NCBI RefSeq assembly: GCF_900327275.1 | Contig: NZ_LS398548.1 | Span: forward strand, 1,922,001-1,986,000 | Length of the DNA: 64,000 bases | Origin: Orientia tsutsugamushi | GTDB lineage: Bacteria > Pseudomonadota > Alphaproteobacteria > Rickettsiales > Rickettsiaceae | Direction of reading: 5' to 3' | Shown here: one piece after another, positions 45,338 through 57,231 of the stretch | How the letters are laid out: every line of letters starts with the position of its first letter | Position numbering within the stretch: position 1 is the stretch's first letter | The notes under the pieces: generated by a model | What the model was told of the DNA's origin: nothing | What the model saw: the letters and a program-made list of their open reading frames with translations, nothing else | The model's database searches: none | Position numbers and translations under genes: made by a program

Positions 45338-47931
45338 TTAAAAGTTCAAAAAACGCACAGGCGTTAATGAATGAAGTTGAAAGGACAGAAAAAAGCAATA
45401 GCAAGTTATTGAAGGATATCGTAATAGCTTTGCAGGACGATAAGGAGCTAAATTTAAAGAATATAATAAAAATTATCAATAGTTAAGGTGATGATGGAAT
45501 GGGTGGAAAATTGTCTTATAGTCCAGATAGAGCTTTATAAGTCTTATAGATGAGAGAAAGTTTGTATGTACATATGTTAGTTACTACTAGAGAATTTGAT
45601 GAGAATGGCGAAGGATTAGTTGATAAATCAGTAAATTTAAACACTCAAGGAGAGATGTAGCTAGCAAAATTTTTGTTGTTCCAAAATTGGAGATGGTTCA
45701 TGAAAAAGCTTAAAGAAGTAATTAATTCATATTTTGCTAAGTTAAGCTTATTAAATAGAGTTGATCAGATAAGTAGAGTACAGCAAGCTCAGATTAGGCC
45801 ACCTATAATTAGAGGTTTAATTAATGAAATAGTAGATAATGAAGTACGTAGAGAGTATTATTTAAAAATTGTTAAAGATGCTGATGTAATAACGGATTCT
45901 ATAACACATTATCAATCTATTTTTACCAAGCAGCGTGTTGAAAAAGAAGTCAAAGATATACCAAACAAAATAGAAAGAGCAATGTTAGTTCAACAAGTGC
46001 TTAGTTCAAGTAGAGTACTAGAATTATATCATGATGATGGTAAGATTAGCAAATATTTTACAACAGTTGAGGTTAGAAATGAGGAAGCAAGAATAATCAG
46101 AATGGCTAATAAAATCAATGATCAAGTTTATTACAAAGATATTTACAACCTTAAAAATGATATAGAAAGCCTGACCAATGTCAGTGAAGAGCAAAAACAA
46201 GCTCTAAAACATATTCTGCTGAGTACTAGTGGAGTTAGAGTGCTAAGAGGAAGAGCTGGTACAGGTAAGTCTCATGTTTTAGCAGCAGTATACAAGCTTG
46301 CTATAAATTGTGGTCAGAATATCATTGGACTTGCTCCTACTCATAAGGCAGTGTCAGAGCTGAAGAGTAAAGGTTACAAGGAGTGCAATACAATAAAAGG
46401 ATTTTTATATAATCAAAGAAATACAGTTACTAAAGACATCTTAATAGTAGTAGATAAAGCAGGAATGGTAGGTACTAGAGAGTATGCAGAGCTATTTAAG
46501 GTAGTTAGAAACAATAATTGTCAACTAATACTTGTTGGAGATGAAAGGCAGCTAGCTTCAGTAGAAAGAGGGGGAATGTTTGAGATACTAGCTAATACCT
46601 ATGATTCACATGTTTTAACAGATGTTAGAAAGCAAAGTGAAAATTGGAGCAGGGAAGTAGCTGAAAAGTTTGCTGAAGGTAATATTTTAAGCGGCATAAC
46701 ATTACTGAAACAAAACAACTGTATAGAGTTTGCTAATACATTGCAGGACTCAATGAATAAGTTAATATATGACTGGAGTCATGGCAAGTGTAAGCTACAA
46801 GAAAAATTAATAATTACAGTACGCAACAAGGACGTTGATAAACTTAATTTGAATATCAGAAGCTTGTTAAAAGCTAATAGTACATTAAAAGGTCATGAAT
46901 ATAGCCGTTCAATTGCTAAAAAACAAGAGTCTTATATGACTGGAGATAGAATTGTATTTCAAACAAGCGATAAAGACTTACAAATTGAAAACAGTGAATT
47001 TGCAACTCTAGTATCAGTTAATAAAAATAAGTTTGTAGCTAAGACAGATACAGGAAAAGATGTTAGCTTTGATCCAAGTAAAATCAATTTTAAACATGGT
47101 TATGCAAGTACTGTTTATAAGGCGCACGGAGCTTCCATAAAAGATGTATATATTCTTCATAATGGTGTAAGTAACATAAGTAGCTCATATACAGCTATGA
47201 CAAGGCATGTAGAGAAATTACGTTTATATTGCAATAGGCAAGCTACTGAAAGTTTTAACAGTTTAATATATCAGATCAGCAACCCAAATGATAAATCAGC
47301 GAGCATAACCTTGAAAACTGCTGAAGATTTGAAACAAGAGCAGAAACAGAAAAAAACGAATTGTTTTAGTAAAATCTGTAATTGGGTTAAGTCTATAGTA
47401 ACTGATATCAATGATAGATCTCATGTTAATGAAGAATATTACCAATTTACTCCTAAACCAGAGCAATCAGCTAAAGTAGAAAGAGTACAGCAAGAGAATA
47501 GCATAAAACTACAGTCTGACAAAGATATTGCTACTCCATCATTTACGCAAATAAAAGAACAAAGATGGTACGATTACGATGTAACGATTCTATCAGAAGA
47601 AGCAGCAATATTAAGTCTGCAGAAGGTAGGCATCGATAGTAGAATGGTATATGTCTCAACTGTAAGTGATTTGAAGTACTATCAACCATTTCAAGGAGAA
47701 AAGATTCTTATAGCTGCAAATAATGATAAACAAAATAAAGAATATGTAAGCACTATAAATGAGGTAGCGCAGATATTAGAAAGAAAAGGAGCAATCACTA
47801 GTATTGTAATGCCTTTAGAAGATAAAAATTTTAACGAAATGCTGAAAAATAAAGGTATGATAGCTGTTAAGGAGCTTGTGATACCTGAAGTCATTAAATT
47901 AGTAAAAGTAGAATATCAAAACATACACTAA
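45338..47931 (+). pseudogene. Second TraA relaxase-helicase copy, relaxase lost
   Basis: Homologous to 18364-21185. The first 75 or so codons, with the nicking-domain start, are deleted; 45366-45660 reads in pieces (A-L-M-N-E-V-E-R-T-E, K-L-L-K-D-I-V-I-A-L) with stops. From 45673 a 752-residue frame is open. It has helicase Walker A G-R-A-G-T-G-K-S, but Walker B reads V-V-D-K-A-G-M-V-G, with lysine for the catalytic glutamate. Y-K-A-H-G-A-S and A-M-T-R-H are kept. The TOPRIM-like tail has A-A-N-N-D. Neither relaxase nor helicase activity is expected. It sits between rppH and secA as a separate RAGE remnant. Confidence 0.85.
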
Positions 47932-48422
47932 ACAGTGTAGTAGATGCAAAATGGAGGGGCATTTACGCTACTAGTAGTTAGACTAAACAAGAACTACAAG
48001 CAGCTTTTGATCAAAATGCTGAACAATTAAAAACTAAAACTGATAATATCATTGATAATATAGCTAAGCCACTATAAAACAGTTATAATAGTTTAGCTAT
48101 TACTATGGTCTAGATATGCTTTTCAAGAAATATGCAATATAACCGTTTTATAGTAGCTTAGCTATAGTTTTTAAATGTAGACTTTTATGACAATTTGGAT
48201 TGTTCATCCTAATTACAGAATTATTATAGTCATTTGCAATGAGGTTTGAGCATAGAAAGAAGCGATAATTGATTCATAAGATTTAGCATAAATAATGAAA
48301 GGTCTATTTAATAAATTCTTATCGTATATGTCTAATAAATATTTTTATTTATCTTTTTTTTGAATAATCATTCTTTTTTACTTCTTGTATTCTGGCATAT
48401 GACTTATTAGATCAAACTTTTA
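47932..48422. other. Non-coding stretch between traA remnant and secA
   Basis: No gene. Near 47985-48075 a short frame reads T-K-Q-E-L-Q-A-A-F-D-Q-N-A-E-Q-L and may be a relic of RAGE coding sequence. A MITE occupies 48060-48165. The rest is AT-rich and featureless, and secA ends at 48423. Confidence 0.4.
48060..48165. mobile_element. 106-bp MITE with 28-bp inverted ends (IS630-related)
   Basis: ATAGCTAAGCCACTATAAAA at the left and its reverse complement at the right form 28-base inverted repeats with three mismatches. The outer 60 bases, read from the right, match the IS630-type terminus at 44378-44437. TA lies at each boundary. It has no coding capacity and was probably moved by the IS630-type transposase. 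Confidence 0.65.
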
Positions 48423-51065
48423 TTACTTTAATGCGCCATGGCAATGTTTGAACTTTTTTCCTGAATTGCATGGGCATAATTGATTACGAGATATTTTCCC
48501 AAAATATTTATGGGCCATAGAATTTTCAGTAATAATTTTGCCTTTAAGGTTATTATCTGAGGTCTCTAATAAAGAACTAGTACTTTTTGGCGAAGAAGCT
48601 AAATCAATATGTAACCGAGCTACTCTTTGAATAAAAAGGTATTTTAAGTGCAATAGCATTTGTTTAAACAAATCAAATGCCTCTCTTTTATATTCGTTAA
48701 GAGGATCTTTTTGTCCATATGCTCTTAAAGATATTCCTTGTTTTAAGTGGTCTAATGTGTATAAATGTTCCTTCCAGGTCTGATCTAAAGTTTTAATGAA
48801 AATATGTTTAATAGCCTCATTAGCTGATTTAGCTGAATAATCCTGTTCTTGTTGTTTGTATATATCAAGAGCAGTCTTAGTAAGATACTCTATTACTTCT
48901 GATGAAGTAGATGTATCTTCAATATGACCTGGTTGAAGCTTAACATTAAATATATGATGGTATTCTTTAAGTAGTCCATGAATATTCCAATCTTCTTTGT
49001 AAGATTTTGGTGGAATAAATTTATGTACAGTTTCTACAATTAGTTCTTCAGTTAAATTATGTAGTATTTCATTAACATTATCAGAGCTGATTGCTTCATT
49101 TCGTTGTTCGTATATCACTTTTCTCTGATCGTTCATCACATTGTCATATTTTAATAAATTTTTTCTAATTTCGTAATTCTGGGCTTCGATTTTTTGTTGA
49201 GCAGTTGCTAAAGATCTATTAATTAAAGGGTGATGAATAGCCTCTCCATCTTTTAATCCTATTGTACGTAAAATGCTTGTTACTCTATCAGAAGCAAAAA
49301 TTCGCATTAAATCATCTTCTAGAGATAGAAAAAATTTTGTTTGTCCTGGATCGCCTTGGCGTCCACATCTTCCTCGTAACTGATTATCTATTCTTCTACT
49401 TTCATGTCTCTCAGTTCCGATCACAAAAAGCCCTCCAGCATTAATGACTTGCTCTTTTTCTTGTTCTATCTGCATCTTAGTTATTTTTAACTTTTCTTGA
49501 TATTCTTCTTCCGTTAAATTAGACTGATCTACTAGCATTTCAGCATTTCCGCCTAACATTATATCTGTACCACGGCCTGCCATGTTTGTTGCGATGGTGA
49601 TTGCTTTTATTCTACCTGCTTGAGCAATAATTGAAGCTTCTTTATCGTGATGTTTAGCGTTCAGAACATTATGAGGAATCTTTTTGCTATGTAAAAGCTT
49701 AGATAATTCTTCAGATTTTTCAATGCTAACAGTTCCAACAAGTACTGGTTGCCCTTTAGAATAGCATTCTTGAATTAGTTGAATTATAGCACTATATTTG
49801 TCTTTCTTAGTGCTATATATTTCATCATCGTAATCTATTCTCTGTACTGGATTATGAGTAGGGACAGTGACGACATCTAAATCATATATTTCTTTTAACT
49901 CTGTGGCTTCTGTCATAGCAGTACCAGTCATACCAGATAGTTTTGTATACATTCTAAAGTAGTTTTGAAAGGTAATTGAAGCTAATGTCTGATTCTCATT
50001 TTGAATTTCAACTTTTTCTTTAGCTTCTAATGCTTGGTGCAGTCCCTCAGAATATCTTCTACTGTCCATTGTTCTGCCAGTAAATTCATCAATGATAATA
50101 ACCTTTCCATTCTTAACTAGATAATCAACATTACGGCGAAAAAGTGTATGTGCTTTTAGAGATTGGTTAATATAATGAATTAGGTGCATATTTTCAAAAT
50201 CGTACAAGCTATTGCTATTAGGAGCTAGTATGTTGATTTCAGCAAGCATTGTTTCTAATTTATTAATTCCTGAATCTGTGAGAGTGACATTACGTAGTTT
50301 TTCATCCATTTCATAGTCATCTTTATTAAGTTTTGTTATTAGTTTGTTAATTATTGGATATAATGATGTATTGTCACTTACAGGGCCAGAAATAATTAGA
50401 GGAGTTCTAGCTTCATCAATTAAAATTGAGTCTATTTCATCAATAATTGCATAGTTACAACCTCTCTGAACTTTTGATTGATTAGTAAATTGCATATTAT
50501 CTCGTAAAAAGTCAAATCCTAGCTCATTATTAGTTATGTAGGTAATATCACTATTATAAGCAATTTTTCTTGCGTGCTCATTGGTATTGCTAGTAATACA
50601 TCCTACTGTTATATCTAAGAACCTGTGAATTGTTCCCATCCAATCACTATCTCTTTGAGCTAAATAGTCATTTACTGTAACAACGTGAACTCCCTTACCA
50701 ATAAGAGCATTTAAATATGATGGTAGTGTTGCTACTAATGTTTTTCCTTCGCCTGTGCTCATTTCTATAACTTTACCTTGATGCAACAATATTCCTCCAA
50801 TTAGTTGTTCGTCATAATGTTGTATTCCTATAGTTCTTTTTGCTGCTTCCCTTACTACTGCAAAAGCCTCATATTGTATATTGTCGATAGGCTCATTGTT
50901 AGCTAGGCGAGCTTTAAATTCATTAGTTTTGTTTCTTAGCTCGATGTTACTAAGTTTAGCTAAGCTGCTTTCGGCGCTATGGACTTGTTGAATTTTTGAT
51001 TTAAGATTTGCGATAATTCTATCGCTAGGCGTTTTAAATATACTTTTTATAAATTTTAACATCAT
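48423..51065 (-). CDS. secA: Preprotein translocase ATPase SecA
   Basis: Full-length, 880 residues. SecA drives protein export through SecYEG at the inner membrane. Walker A G-E-G-K-T is at 105-109, with [11 protein letters not shown] (DEAD-type) near 207-217, G-M-T-G-T-A in the middle, N-M-A-G-R-G-T-D and the [18 protein letters not shown] motif. The C-terminal zinc-binding tail [13 protein letters not shown], which recruits SecB, is intact. The gene next to it, divergently transcribed, is a parvulin-type PPIase, the usual neighbour in Rickettsia. It marks the start of undisturbed core sequence. Confidence 0.97.
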   Translation of the reverse strand: MMLKFIKSIFKTPSDRIIANLKSKIQQVHSAESSLAKLSNIELRNKTNEFKARLANNEPIDNIQYEAFAVVREAAKRTIGIQHYDEQLIGGILLHQGKVIEMSTGEGKTLVATLPSYLNALIGKGVHVVTVNDYLAQRDSDWMGTIHRFLDITVGCITSNTNEHARKIAYNSDITYITNNELGFDFLRDNMQFTNQSKVQRGCNYAIIDEIDSILIDEARTPLIISGPVSDNTSLYPIINKLITKLNKDDYEMDEKLRNVTLTDSGINKLETMLAEINILAPNSNSLYDFENMHLIHYINQSLKAHTLFRRNVDYLVKNGKVIIIDEFTGRTMDSRRYSEGLHQALEAKEKVEIQNENQTLASITFQNYFRMYTKLSGMTGTAMTEATELKEIYDLDVVTVPTHNPVQRIDYDDEIYSTKKDKYSAIIQLIQECYSKGQPVLVGTVSIEKSEELSKLLHSKKIPHNVLNAKHHDKEASIIAQAGRIKAITIATNMAGRGTDIMLGGNAEMLVDQSNLTEEEYQEKLKITKMQIEQEKEQVINAGGLFVIGTERHESRRIDNQLRGRCGRQGDPGQTKFFLSLEDDLMRIFASDRVTSILRTIGLKDGEAIHHPLINRSLATAQQKIEAQNYEIRKNLLKYDNVMNDQRKVIYEQRNEAISSDNVNEILHNLTEELIVETVHKFIPPKSYKEDWNIHGLLKEYHHIFNVKLQPGHIEDTSTSSEVIEYLTKTALDIYKQQEQDYSAKSANEAIKHIFIKTLDQTWKEHLYTLDHLKQGISLRAYGQKDPLNEYKREAFDLFKQMLLHLKYLFIQRVARLHIDLASSPKSTSSLLETSDNNLKGKIITENSMAHKYFGKISRNQLCPCNSGKKFKHCHGALK

Positions 51066-51310
51066 TCTTAAATATGTCGATTTAGGATTATTTTACTTTT
51101 TAATTATAAGCGATAGAATCGAAAGTAAAGAGTTAGTTGTTATTGGTAGATTATATTAAATCATTGTGCTTATTATTAGATATACATACAACAAAATATG
51201 TACTTTTAAAAGTATTCATAATATGATTGCTGTAAATTTAGTTGACTAATATTGCTTTAATCTTTAAAAAAGATATTAATAAAATTTACATTATATAAAG
51301 TAAAATAATT

Positions 51311-52342
51311 ATGATTAAAAATCTGGTTACGAAAATTTCAATTGCTACTACATTGCTGTTTGCTATTTCATGTCAAGCTCAAAATAATGATCAAAGTAAG
51401 ATTTCAGTCGTTAATGGCAACAACAAAATGAACGCATTAAATGGTCATGAGAATAATGTTGTAAAAAATAAGGTTGTTGTAATTTATAACAATAAAGAAG
51501 CTACTGCATCGGATGTAGCAGCATATATTAATCAGGATATAAAAAGCTTCTATTCATATTCTTTGCAGCAACAGCAAGATTTAATTGAAGCTTATGTTAC
51601 TGATAAGTTACTTGAGGAGCAAGTTAAAAAGTTAAATGTTGAAAATGATTTAACTTTTCAAGAAGCATTAAAAGTACTAAAACGTAGTTTGGCAGTACAG
51701 GTGCTATTAAAGAACAATGTACCAGCTTTAAAAGAGGATGAGTATCCTTTTTATCAAAAACAGTTTGCTAGTGAAAAAGTTAAGATTAGCCATATTTTAC
51801 TAAATAGCCAAGAAAAAGCAAAAGAAGTAAAAGATAAGTTAAGCAAAGGTGAATCTTTTGAAAAGCTTGCTAAAGAGGAATCATTGGATAAAGAAACAAA
51901 AGAAAATGGTGGTTTAGTTGAACACTGGTTTTTTCAAGGAGATTTACCAGATCATATTTTTGCAATGCAAGAAGGTGGAGTATCTGAGCCTATGCAGTTA
52001 TCTAAAACAGCATGGCAACTTATAAAATTAAATAGCAAAGTTCCGCATATACCAAGTAAAGAAGAAATTAACGAGTATACGTTTAACATTAGAGTTAAAA
52101 AATATGCAAGGGATTTGTATGATGCCGCTAATGTTAAGATAATGACTGATGCTTTAAATGCGCCAGAAGAAAGTAAAAAAAACAAACCAATAGATAGTAC
52201 TGATAATAAGCAAGTAGTGAGTTTAGATGCAAAAAATGACACTGATTTAGGAAAAGTTGCTAGCACAACTGAACATACTGATATGAAGAAGAAAGGTGAT
52301 ATTAAAAAGCTTCAAGCAAAATCGAACCTGAAGAAGAAGTAA
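51311..52342 (+). CDS. plp: Parvulin-like peptidyl-prolyl isomerase
   Basis: A 343-residue exported PPIase. The first 24 residues form a signal peptide (S-I-A-T-T-L-L-F-A-I-S-C-Q-A), possibly a lipoprotein signal with C21, although the box is not canonical. A SurA/PrsA-like helical domain comes first, then the parvulin domain at about 152-245 (K-I-S-H-I-L-L, G-E-S-F-E-K-L-A-K-E, G-G-L-V-E-H-W-F, V-S-E-P-M-Q). The end is lysine-rich and polar. Such proteins help outer-membrane and secreted proteins fold in the periplasm. It lies 245 bases from secA with opposite orientation. Confidence 0.88.
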   Translation: MIKNLVTKISIATTLLFAISCQAQNNDQSKISVVNGNNKMNALNGHENNVVKNKVVVIYNNKEATASDVAAYINQDIKSFYSYSLQQQQDLIEAYVTDKLLEEQVKKLNVENDLTFQEALKVLKRSLAVQVLLKNNVPALKEDEYPFYQKQFASEKVKISHILLNSQEKAKEVKDKLSKGESFEKLAKEESLDKETKENGGLVEHWFFQGDLPDHIFAMQEGGVSEPMQLSKTAWQLIKLNSKVPHIPSKEEINEYTFNIRVKKYARDLYDAANVKIMTDALNAPEESKKNKPIDSTDNKQVVSLDAKNDTDLGKVASTTEHTDMKKKGDIKKLQAKSNLKKK

Positions 52343-52430
52343 ATAGAGCTTTATAAACACTTGTTGCAACTTTGTTTGTATTTAGAGGTTATTTTATATA
52401 GAGTATTTATTTTATACTAAATAATCTATA

Positions 52431-53771
52431 TTAGCCTCTAATTAGATTATAAAAATCAGCCATTAAAAATAGTGAGCCAGTAATGATTATGTTACCATTT
52501 TGTTGTACAAAAGCTTGATTTGATTTAATAGCTGCAATTATAGCATCTGTTAATGATTCAGTAGGAATAGATATGATCCCAGAACTGTTAGCATATGCTG
52601 CTAGCTTTTCAGCATCATAGCTAGCAGGTTCAGATATTACACTCACTGTAAAAATTTGAGTAACAATATCTGTAAAATATGATAAAAAAGGTTTAACTTC
52701 TCTGTTGCTTGTCATCCCTAGAATTAAATATATTGGTGGTGTTAGATTTTCTCTAATAAAATTAGATAATGACTGAGCTCCGCCAGTATTATGGGCACCA
52801 TCGAGCCAAATTTGTGGTATATTATGTGGTACATCAATGTTTCTTTTGCATAAATGCTTCATAATTATGTTAAAAATTTTATCATATTGTAATAGATCAA
52901 TTTTTTCTAACCTTGCTGGCCAAACAGTATTACTTATACCTTTTTGAATATCATTAGCACTAAAATTAAAATGCTTAGTTATAGCTTTGCATGTTGCGAT
53001 AGCAGTAGCAGCATTAATAACTTGGTGGTTACCTGGTAAAGATGGCAGAGAAAATTGATAAGTAAAATTATGAGATAAAAATTTGAAACTATCATTTTGT
53101 TTTTGAATACCAAAATCATATTCATATACTATAGGGATAGCTTTTACTTGTATAGCATAATCTATTAGAAGATCATATACTTGTTGCGCTTGGCAACTAA
53201 TAATGCATGGAGCATTAGCTTTAATAATGTCTGCTTTTTCAGTGGCAATAGTAGTTAGGGTAGGGCCCAAGTATTCCATGTGATCATATGAAATTGGGGT
53301 AATTATTGTTGCAATAGGATTATCTATTACGTTAGTTGCATCTAGTCTTCCACCCATTCCAGTTTCCAATAGTAAAATATCAGCTTTATTTTCTGCAAAT
53401 GCTAGAAATGCTGCAGCAGTAGTGCCTTCAAAAAAAGTGGGTGTTATATTTACTTTAGCTGCTGTAGTTCTAGTTTTTTCAATAATGTTAAATAGATATC
53501 TATCATCAATATACTCAGATGCAATTGTAATCCTTTCATTAAAATTCAGTAAATGTGGAGAAGTATAACTATGTACTTTATAACCACTAGTCTCAAATAT
53601 TGCTTTTAAATAAGCTATAGTAGATCCTTTTCCATTAGTTCCAGCAACATGAATGACTGGCGGTACTTTTAGATGTGGATTTTGTAAAGCTGATAGTAAT
53701 AATTTAATTCTAGTGAGGTCATATTTTATATGATTGCGCCAAGGAATTGGCCAATGCGGCATTTTTACCAT
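52431..53771 (-). CDS. folC: Folylpolyglutamate synthase/dihydrofolate synthase
   Basis: A 446-residue Mur-ligase-type enzyme. P-loop H-V-A-G-T-N-G-K-G-S-T is at about 41-51. S-Y-T-S-P-H-L, N-E-R-I, E-T-G-M-G-G-R-L-D-A-T-N-V and the C-terminal D-G-A-H-N are family motifs. FolC adds glutamate to dihydropteroate and to folates, using ATP. The start could be the ATG at 53771 or the one at 53762. The gene is intact and points toward the parvulin gene. Confidence 0.93.
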   Translation of the reverse strand: MVKMPHWPIPWRNHIKYDLTRIKLLLSALQNPHLKVPPVIHVAGTNGKGSTIAYLKAIFETSGYKVHSYTSPHLLNFNERITIASEYIDDRYLFNIIEKTRTTAAKVNITPTFFEGTTAAAFLAFAENKADILLLETGMGGRLDATNVIDNPIATIITPISYDHMEYLGPTLTTIATEKADIIKANAPCIISCQAQQVYDLLIDYAIQVKAIPIVYEYDFGIQKQNDSFKFLSHNFTYQFSLPSLPGNHQVINAATAIATCKAITKHFNFSANDIQKGISNTVWPARLEKIDLLQYDKIFNIIMKHLCKRNIDVPHNIPQIWLDGAHNTGGAQSLSNFIRENLTPPIYLILGMTSNREVKPFLSYFTDIVTQIFTVSVISEPASYDAEKLAAYANSSGIISIPTESLTDAIIAAIKSNQAFVQQNGNIIITGSLFLMADFYNLIRG

Positions 53772-54021
53772 GTTAATATTATATTCTTAATAAAAGTAAT
53801 TTTGAAGAATTTTAGTATTGTAGATTGTATTATACAAATCTTATCAATTTTGATTGTTAGTAAATAGTTTCTTTGACTAGTTGATTTTTTGACTTATAAT
53901 ACCTAAACAAGTGTTTTTATAAGTTATATAACATTTTGAACAAGTAATTATTAACAACTTCCAATATAAAGCATTCTGCCTTCAAAAACAATTAAAAAAT
54001 TCTAGAGATATTTAGGTATAT

Positions 54022-55968
54022 ATGATTGACATTATTCTTCCTGATGGATCAGTTAAACAATATAAGGTAGGAGTTACTGGCCAAGAAATCATACAGTCAT
54101 TGTCGATTTCTTTATTCAAAAAAACTATTGCTGTTGAAGTAAATAATGAGTTAATGGATCTTTATATACCTATTATTAATACTGCAACAGTAAAAGCTAT
54201 TACTATAGATAGTGTGCAAGGAATTGAAATTCTTCGTCATGATACTGCTCACATTCTAGCTCAGGCAGTTAAAAAATTGTTTCCAGATACTCAAGTGGTT
54301 ATTGGGCCTGTGATTAAAGATGGATTTTACTATGATTTTGCTCGCGATAAGCCTTTTACTAGCAAGGATTTAGAAATTATCGAACAAGAAATGCAAGATA
54401 TTATCACCAAAAATGATTTAATTAAACGAGAAGTATGGTTACGTGCTAAAGCAATAGAGTTTTTTAAGCAGCAAAAAGAGTTTTATAAGGTCAAGCTTAT
54501 TGAAGAAATTCCTGAATCTGAAGAAATAAGTATATACAGACAAGGAAACTTTGTAGATTTGTGTCGTGGGCCTCATTCACCAAGTACGGGTTACTGCGCG
54601 AAGTATTTTAAGCTAACTAAAGTATCAGGAGCATATTGGCGTGGTAATAGTAAAAATGAGTCTTTACAACGAATTTATGGTACAGCCTGGGGAAAGAAAT
54701 CAGACCTTGAATCTTACTTGCATAGACTATCTGAAGCTCAAAAGCGAGATCATAGAAAGCTTGGCCGTGAACTTGAATTATTTCATTTTCAGGATGAAGC
54801 GCAAGGTATGCCATTTTGGCATAGTAAAGGGTGGACTATTTTTAAAATTATTAAAGACTATATTAGTTGTCAAATTCAACGAGCTGGCTATATTGAAGTT
54901 AATACTCCTATGGTGCTGAATCAAAAACTATGGGAAAAGTCTGGGCACTGGGAAAAATTTAGAGAAAATATGTTTACTTTAGATACCAACGCTGCTGAGC
55001 AAGATCATAATTTAATTAAAGATAGTATAGAAACAAAATGCGCTCTTGCATTAAAGCCAATGAATTGTCCTGGGCACATACAGATTTTTAATTATACGAT
55101 AAAAAGCTATCGAGATTTACCACTGCGTATGGCTGAGTTTGGATCTTGTCATCGTTATGAACCTTCAGGAGCATTATATGGGTTGATGAGAGTGAGAAGC
55201 TTTGTGCAAGATGATGCGCATATTTTTTGTACAGAAGATCAAATTACCGATGAAACAATAAAATTTTGCCATCTATTAAAACAAGTATACCAAGATTTTG
55301 GATTTCCAGAAGTAAAGATTAAGTTTTCAGACAGACCTGAAAAACGGGCTGGTACAGATAAAATATGGGATAAAGCTGAGCAAGCTTTAATTCATGCAAT
55401 TCAAACATTAGGTGAGGAATATACTATTAATCGAGGCGAAGGAGCTTTCTATGGCCCTAAGCTTGAGTTTATATTAACAGATGCAATTGGACGTGAATGG
55501 CAATGTGGTACTTTACAGGTAGATTTCGTTTTACCAGAGCGACTTAATGCTAGCTATATTAGTTCTGAAGGAAGTAAAAAGCGTCCAGTAATATTGCATC
55601 GAGCAATATTAGGGTCATTTGAAAGATTTATTGGCATATTAATAGAGCACTACTCTGGTAAGTTGCCAATATGGTTAGCTCCAATACAAGTCGCAGTAGT
55701 ATCAATTACAGACGAAGCGGTCAACTATGCAAAACAGCTACATCAAGAATTAATTGATAACAATATTAGATCTACACTTGACATTTCTAATCAGAAAATT
55801 AATTATAAAATACGTAATTTTTTTACAGCTAAGGTTCCTTTAATTGCTATTCTTGGTAAAAAAGAATCAGAGTCCGGGAAAATTGCTATAAGAACACTAG
55901 GAAGTCAAGAACAACAGGTTATAAGTAGTAGTGAATTAATTGCTCATATAAGAAAAAACAAAAAATAA
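54022..55968 (+). CDS. thrS: Threonyl-tRNA synthetase
   Basis: A complete 648-residue class II synthetase. The TGS domain is at 1-62. The editing domain has H73 and H77 in H-D-T-A-H, the same numbers as in E. coli, and the later C-R-G-P-H element. The catalytic domain contains the zinc-ligand cysteine in M-N-C-P-G-H, motif 2 ([11 protein letters not shown]) and motif 3 ([10 protein letters not shown]). The anticodon-binding domain occupies the last 100 residues. infC follows directly, the common bacterial thrS-infC arrangement. Confidence 0.97.
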   Translation: MIDIILPDGSVKQYKVGVTGQEIIQSLSISLFKKTIAVEVNNELMDLYIPIINTATVKAITIDSVQGIEILRHDTAHILAQAVKKLFPDTQVVIGPVIKDGFYYDFARDKPFTSKDLEIIEQEMQDIITKNDLIKREVWLRAKAIEFFKQQKEFYKVKLIEEIPESEEISIYRQGNFVDLCRGPHSPSTGYCAKYFKLTKVSGAYWRGNSKNESLQRIYGTAWGKKSDLESYLHRLSEAQKRDHRKLGRELELFHFQDEAQGMPFWHSKGWTIFKIIKDYISCQIQRAGYIEVNTPMVLNQKLWEKSGHWEKFRENMFTLDTNAAEQDHNLIKDSIETKCALALKPMNCPGHIQIFNYTIKSYRDLPLRMAEFGSCHRYEPSGALYGLMRVRSFVQDDAHIFCTEDQITDETIKFCHLLKQVYQDFGFPEVKIKFSDRPEKRAGTDKIWDKAEQALIHAIQTLGEEYTINRGEGAFYGPKLEFILTDAIGREWQCGTLQVDFVLPERLNASYISSEGSKKRPVILHRAILGSFERFIGILIEHYSGKLPIWLAPIQVAVVSITDEAVNYAKQLHQELIDNNIRSTLDISNQKINYKIRNFFTAKVPLIAILGKKESESGKIAIRTLGSQEQQVISSSELIAHIRKNKK

Positions 55969-55980
55969 GATTAACTAATT

Positions 55981-55996
55981 GAGGAGAAGTTTTATT
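55981..55996 (+). promoter_or_regulatory. Ribosome site and AUU start of infC
   Basis: GAGGAG at 55981-55986 is followed after seven bases by ATT at 55994-55996. The other in-frame choice, TTG at 55979, would overlap its own ribosome site, so it cannot be the start. infC genes in many bacteria begin with AUU, which lets IF3 repress its own translation by rejecting that codon. Confidence 0.8.
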
Positions 55997-56524
55997 TCCA
56001 CAAATAAAAGTAGCGGCTATTTGAAGGTAAATGGCGAAATTAAGGCTAAGCAAGTTAGGCTAATTGATGAAAGTGGCAATATGATTGGTATAACATCATT
56101 GTCAGAAGCTATTAGTAAAGCAGAGATGGCAGGATTAGATTTAGTTGAGTTTTCACAATCAGATTTGCCATTATGTAAAATCTTAGACTATAGTAAGTAC
56201 AAATACGAAATTAAAAAAAAGGCTCAGCAAGCAAAAAAGAAGCAAACGAAAGTTACTGTAAAAGAAATTAAGTTGCGTCCTAACATTGCTGATGGGGATC
56301 TTGCGATTAAGATAAAAAGTATCAAGCAATTTTTAAGCAAAAATAATAAGGTTAACATAAGTGTAATATTTAAGGGCAGAGAAATAGTACATGCTGAATT
56401 TGGGAGACAAATACTTGATAATATTATTGATGTATGCCAAGTAGAAGGAAAAATTGACTCTCCACCAAAAATGCAGGGGCAGGTTATTACAATGACTATG
56501 TCACCTAATATTATTAAAACCTAG
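55994..56524 (+). CDS. infC: Translation initiation factor IF-3
   Basis: About 176 residues from the AUU start (I/M-S-T-N-K-S-S). The N-domain has V-N-G-E-I and V-R-L-I-D-E-S-G-N-M-I-G. The linker is basic (K-K-K-A-Q-Q-A-K-K-K-Q). The C-domain contains K-E-I-K-L-R-P-N-I and F-K-G-R-E-I-V-H-A. IF-3 binds the 30S subunit and checks start codons. It is 25 bases downstream of thrS and probably shares its transcript. The frame is intact. Confidence 0.95.
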   Translation: MSTNKSSGYLKVNGEIKAKQVRLIDESGNMIGITSLSEAISKAEMAGLDLVEFSQSDLPLCKILDYSKYKYEIKKKAQQAKKKQTKVTVKEIKLRPNIADGDLAIKIKSIKQFLSKNNKVNISVIFKGREIVHAEFGRQILDNIIDVCQVEGKIDSPPKMQGQVITMTMSPNIIKT

Positions 56525-56690
56525 GATTTGATTTAATTAAAAAAAGCGATTGATTCAATCATCTGATTTGCTATTTATATCTAATGTTTTTGCTCTCTAT
56601 AGTTTGACATATTTTTTATATTGAACTCGTGCTAATTAAGCTTTGATAAAGTTTATTGACTAAAAGATAAGGTAGTGGTATAAAGGAGTA

Positions 56691-57137
56691 ATGAAAGTAA
56701 AAATTAAGCAAATTTATCAATTTGAGGGAACATCATCTCTGCCTGCGTATTCTACTAATGGCAGTGCTGGTATGGACTTGTATGCTGCGATAGCTAGTCC
56801 TATGATAATTAAGCCTCATGAAACTGCTCTTGTACCTGCTGGTATTGCTATTTCCTTGCCTTATGGATATGAGGCGCAAATACGTTCCAGGTCAGGGCTT
56901 GCTAGTAAGTTTGGTGTAATAGTTTTAAACTCTCCAGGTACTATTGATTCAGATTATCGTGGAGAATTGAAAATTATTATGATCAATTTAGGGCAAAAAG
57001 ATTTTCAACTGACTCCAGCTATGCGTATTGCTCAAATGGTAATAGCTAAATATGAGGTTGTTAGTTGGGAATTAGTAGATGATTTAGATGAAACAGAAAG
57101 AGGTGAAAATGGGTTTGGTTCTAGTGGCTTAAAGTAA
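56691..57137 (+). CDS. dut: dUTP pyrophosphatase
   Basis: A complete 148-residue trimeric dUTPase. All five motifs are visible: G-S-A-G-M-D-L-Y-A, the R-S-G-L-A region, G-T-I-D-S-D-Y-R-G-E-L, R-I-A-Q-M-V-I, and the C-terminal R-G-E-N-G-F-G-S-S-G. It hydrolyses dUTP to dUMP, keeping uracil out of DNA. AAAGGAG lies just before the ATG. Confidence 0.96.
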   Translation: MKVKIKQIYQFEGTSSLPAYSTNGSAGMDLYAAIASPMIIKPHETALVPAGIAISLPYGYEAQIRSRSGLASKFGVIVLNSPGTIDSDYRGELKIIMINLGQKDFQLTPAMRIAQMVIAKYEVVSWELVDDLDETERGENGFGSSGLK

Positions 57138-57231
57138 TAAATATTGCTGTTGTATAGCTAATTTGCTTAAAGTTTTTTCAATGGCAATATTAATTTATTA
57201 GAGGTTAGTAGTTTATCTAGGTGATTATAAA

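Noticed and set aside
56525-56690. Terminator hairpin GATTGATTCAATC after infC
   Set aside because: The stem is short and AT-rich and no U-run follows it closely.
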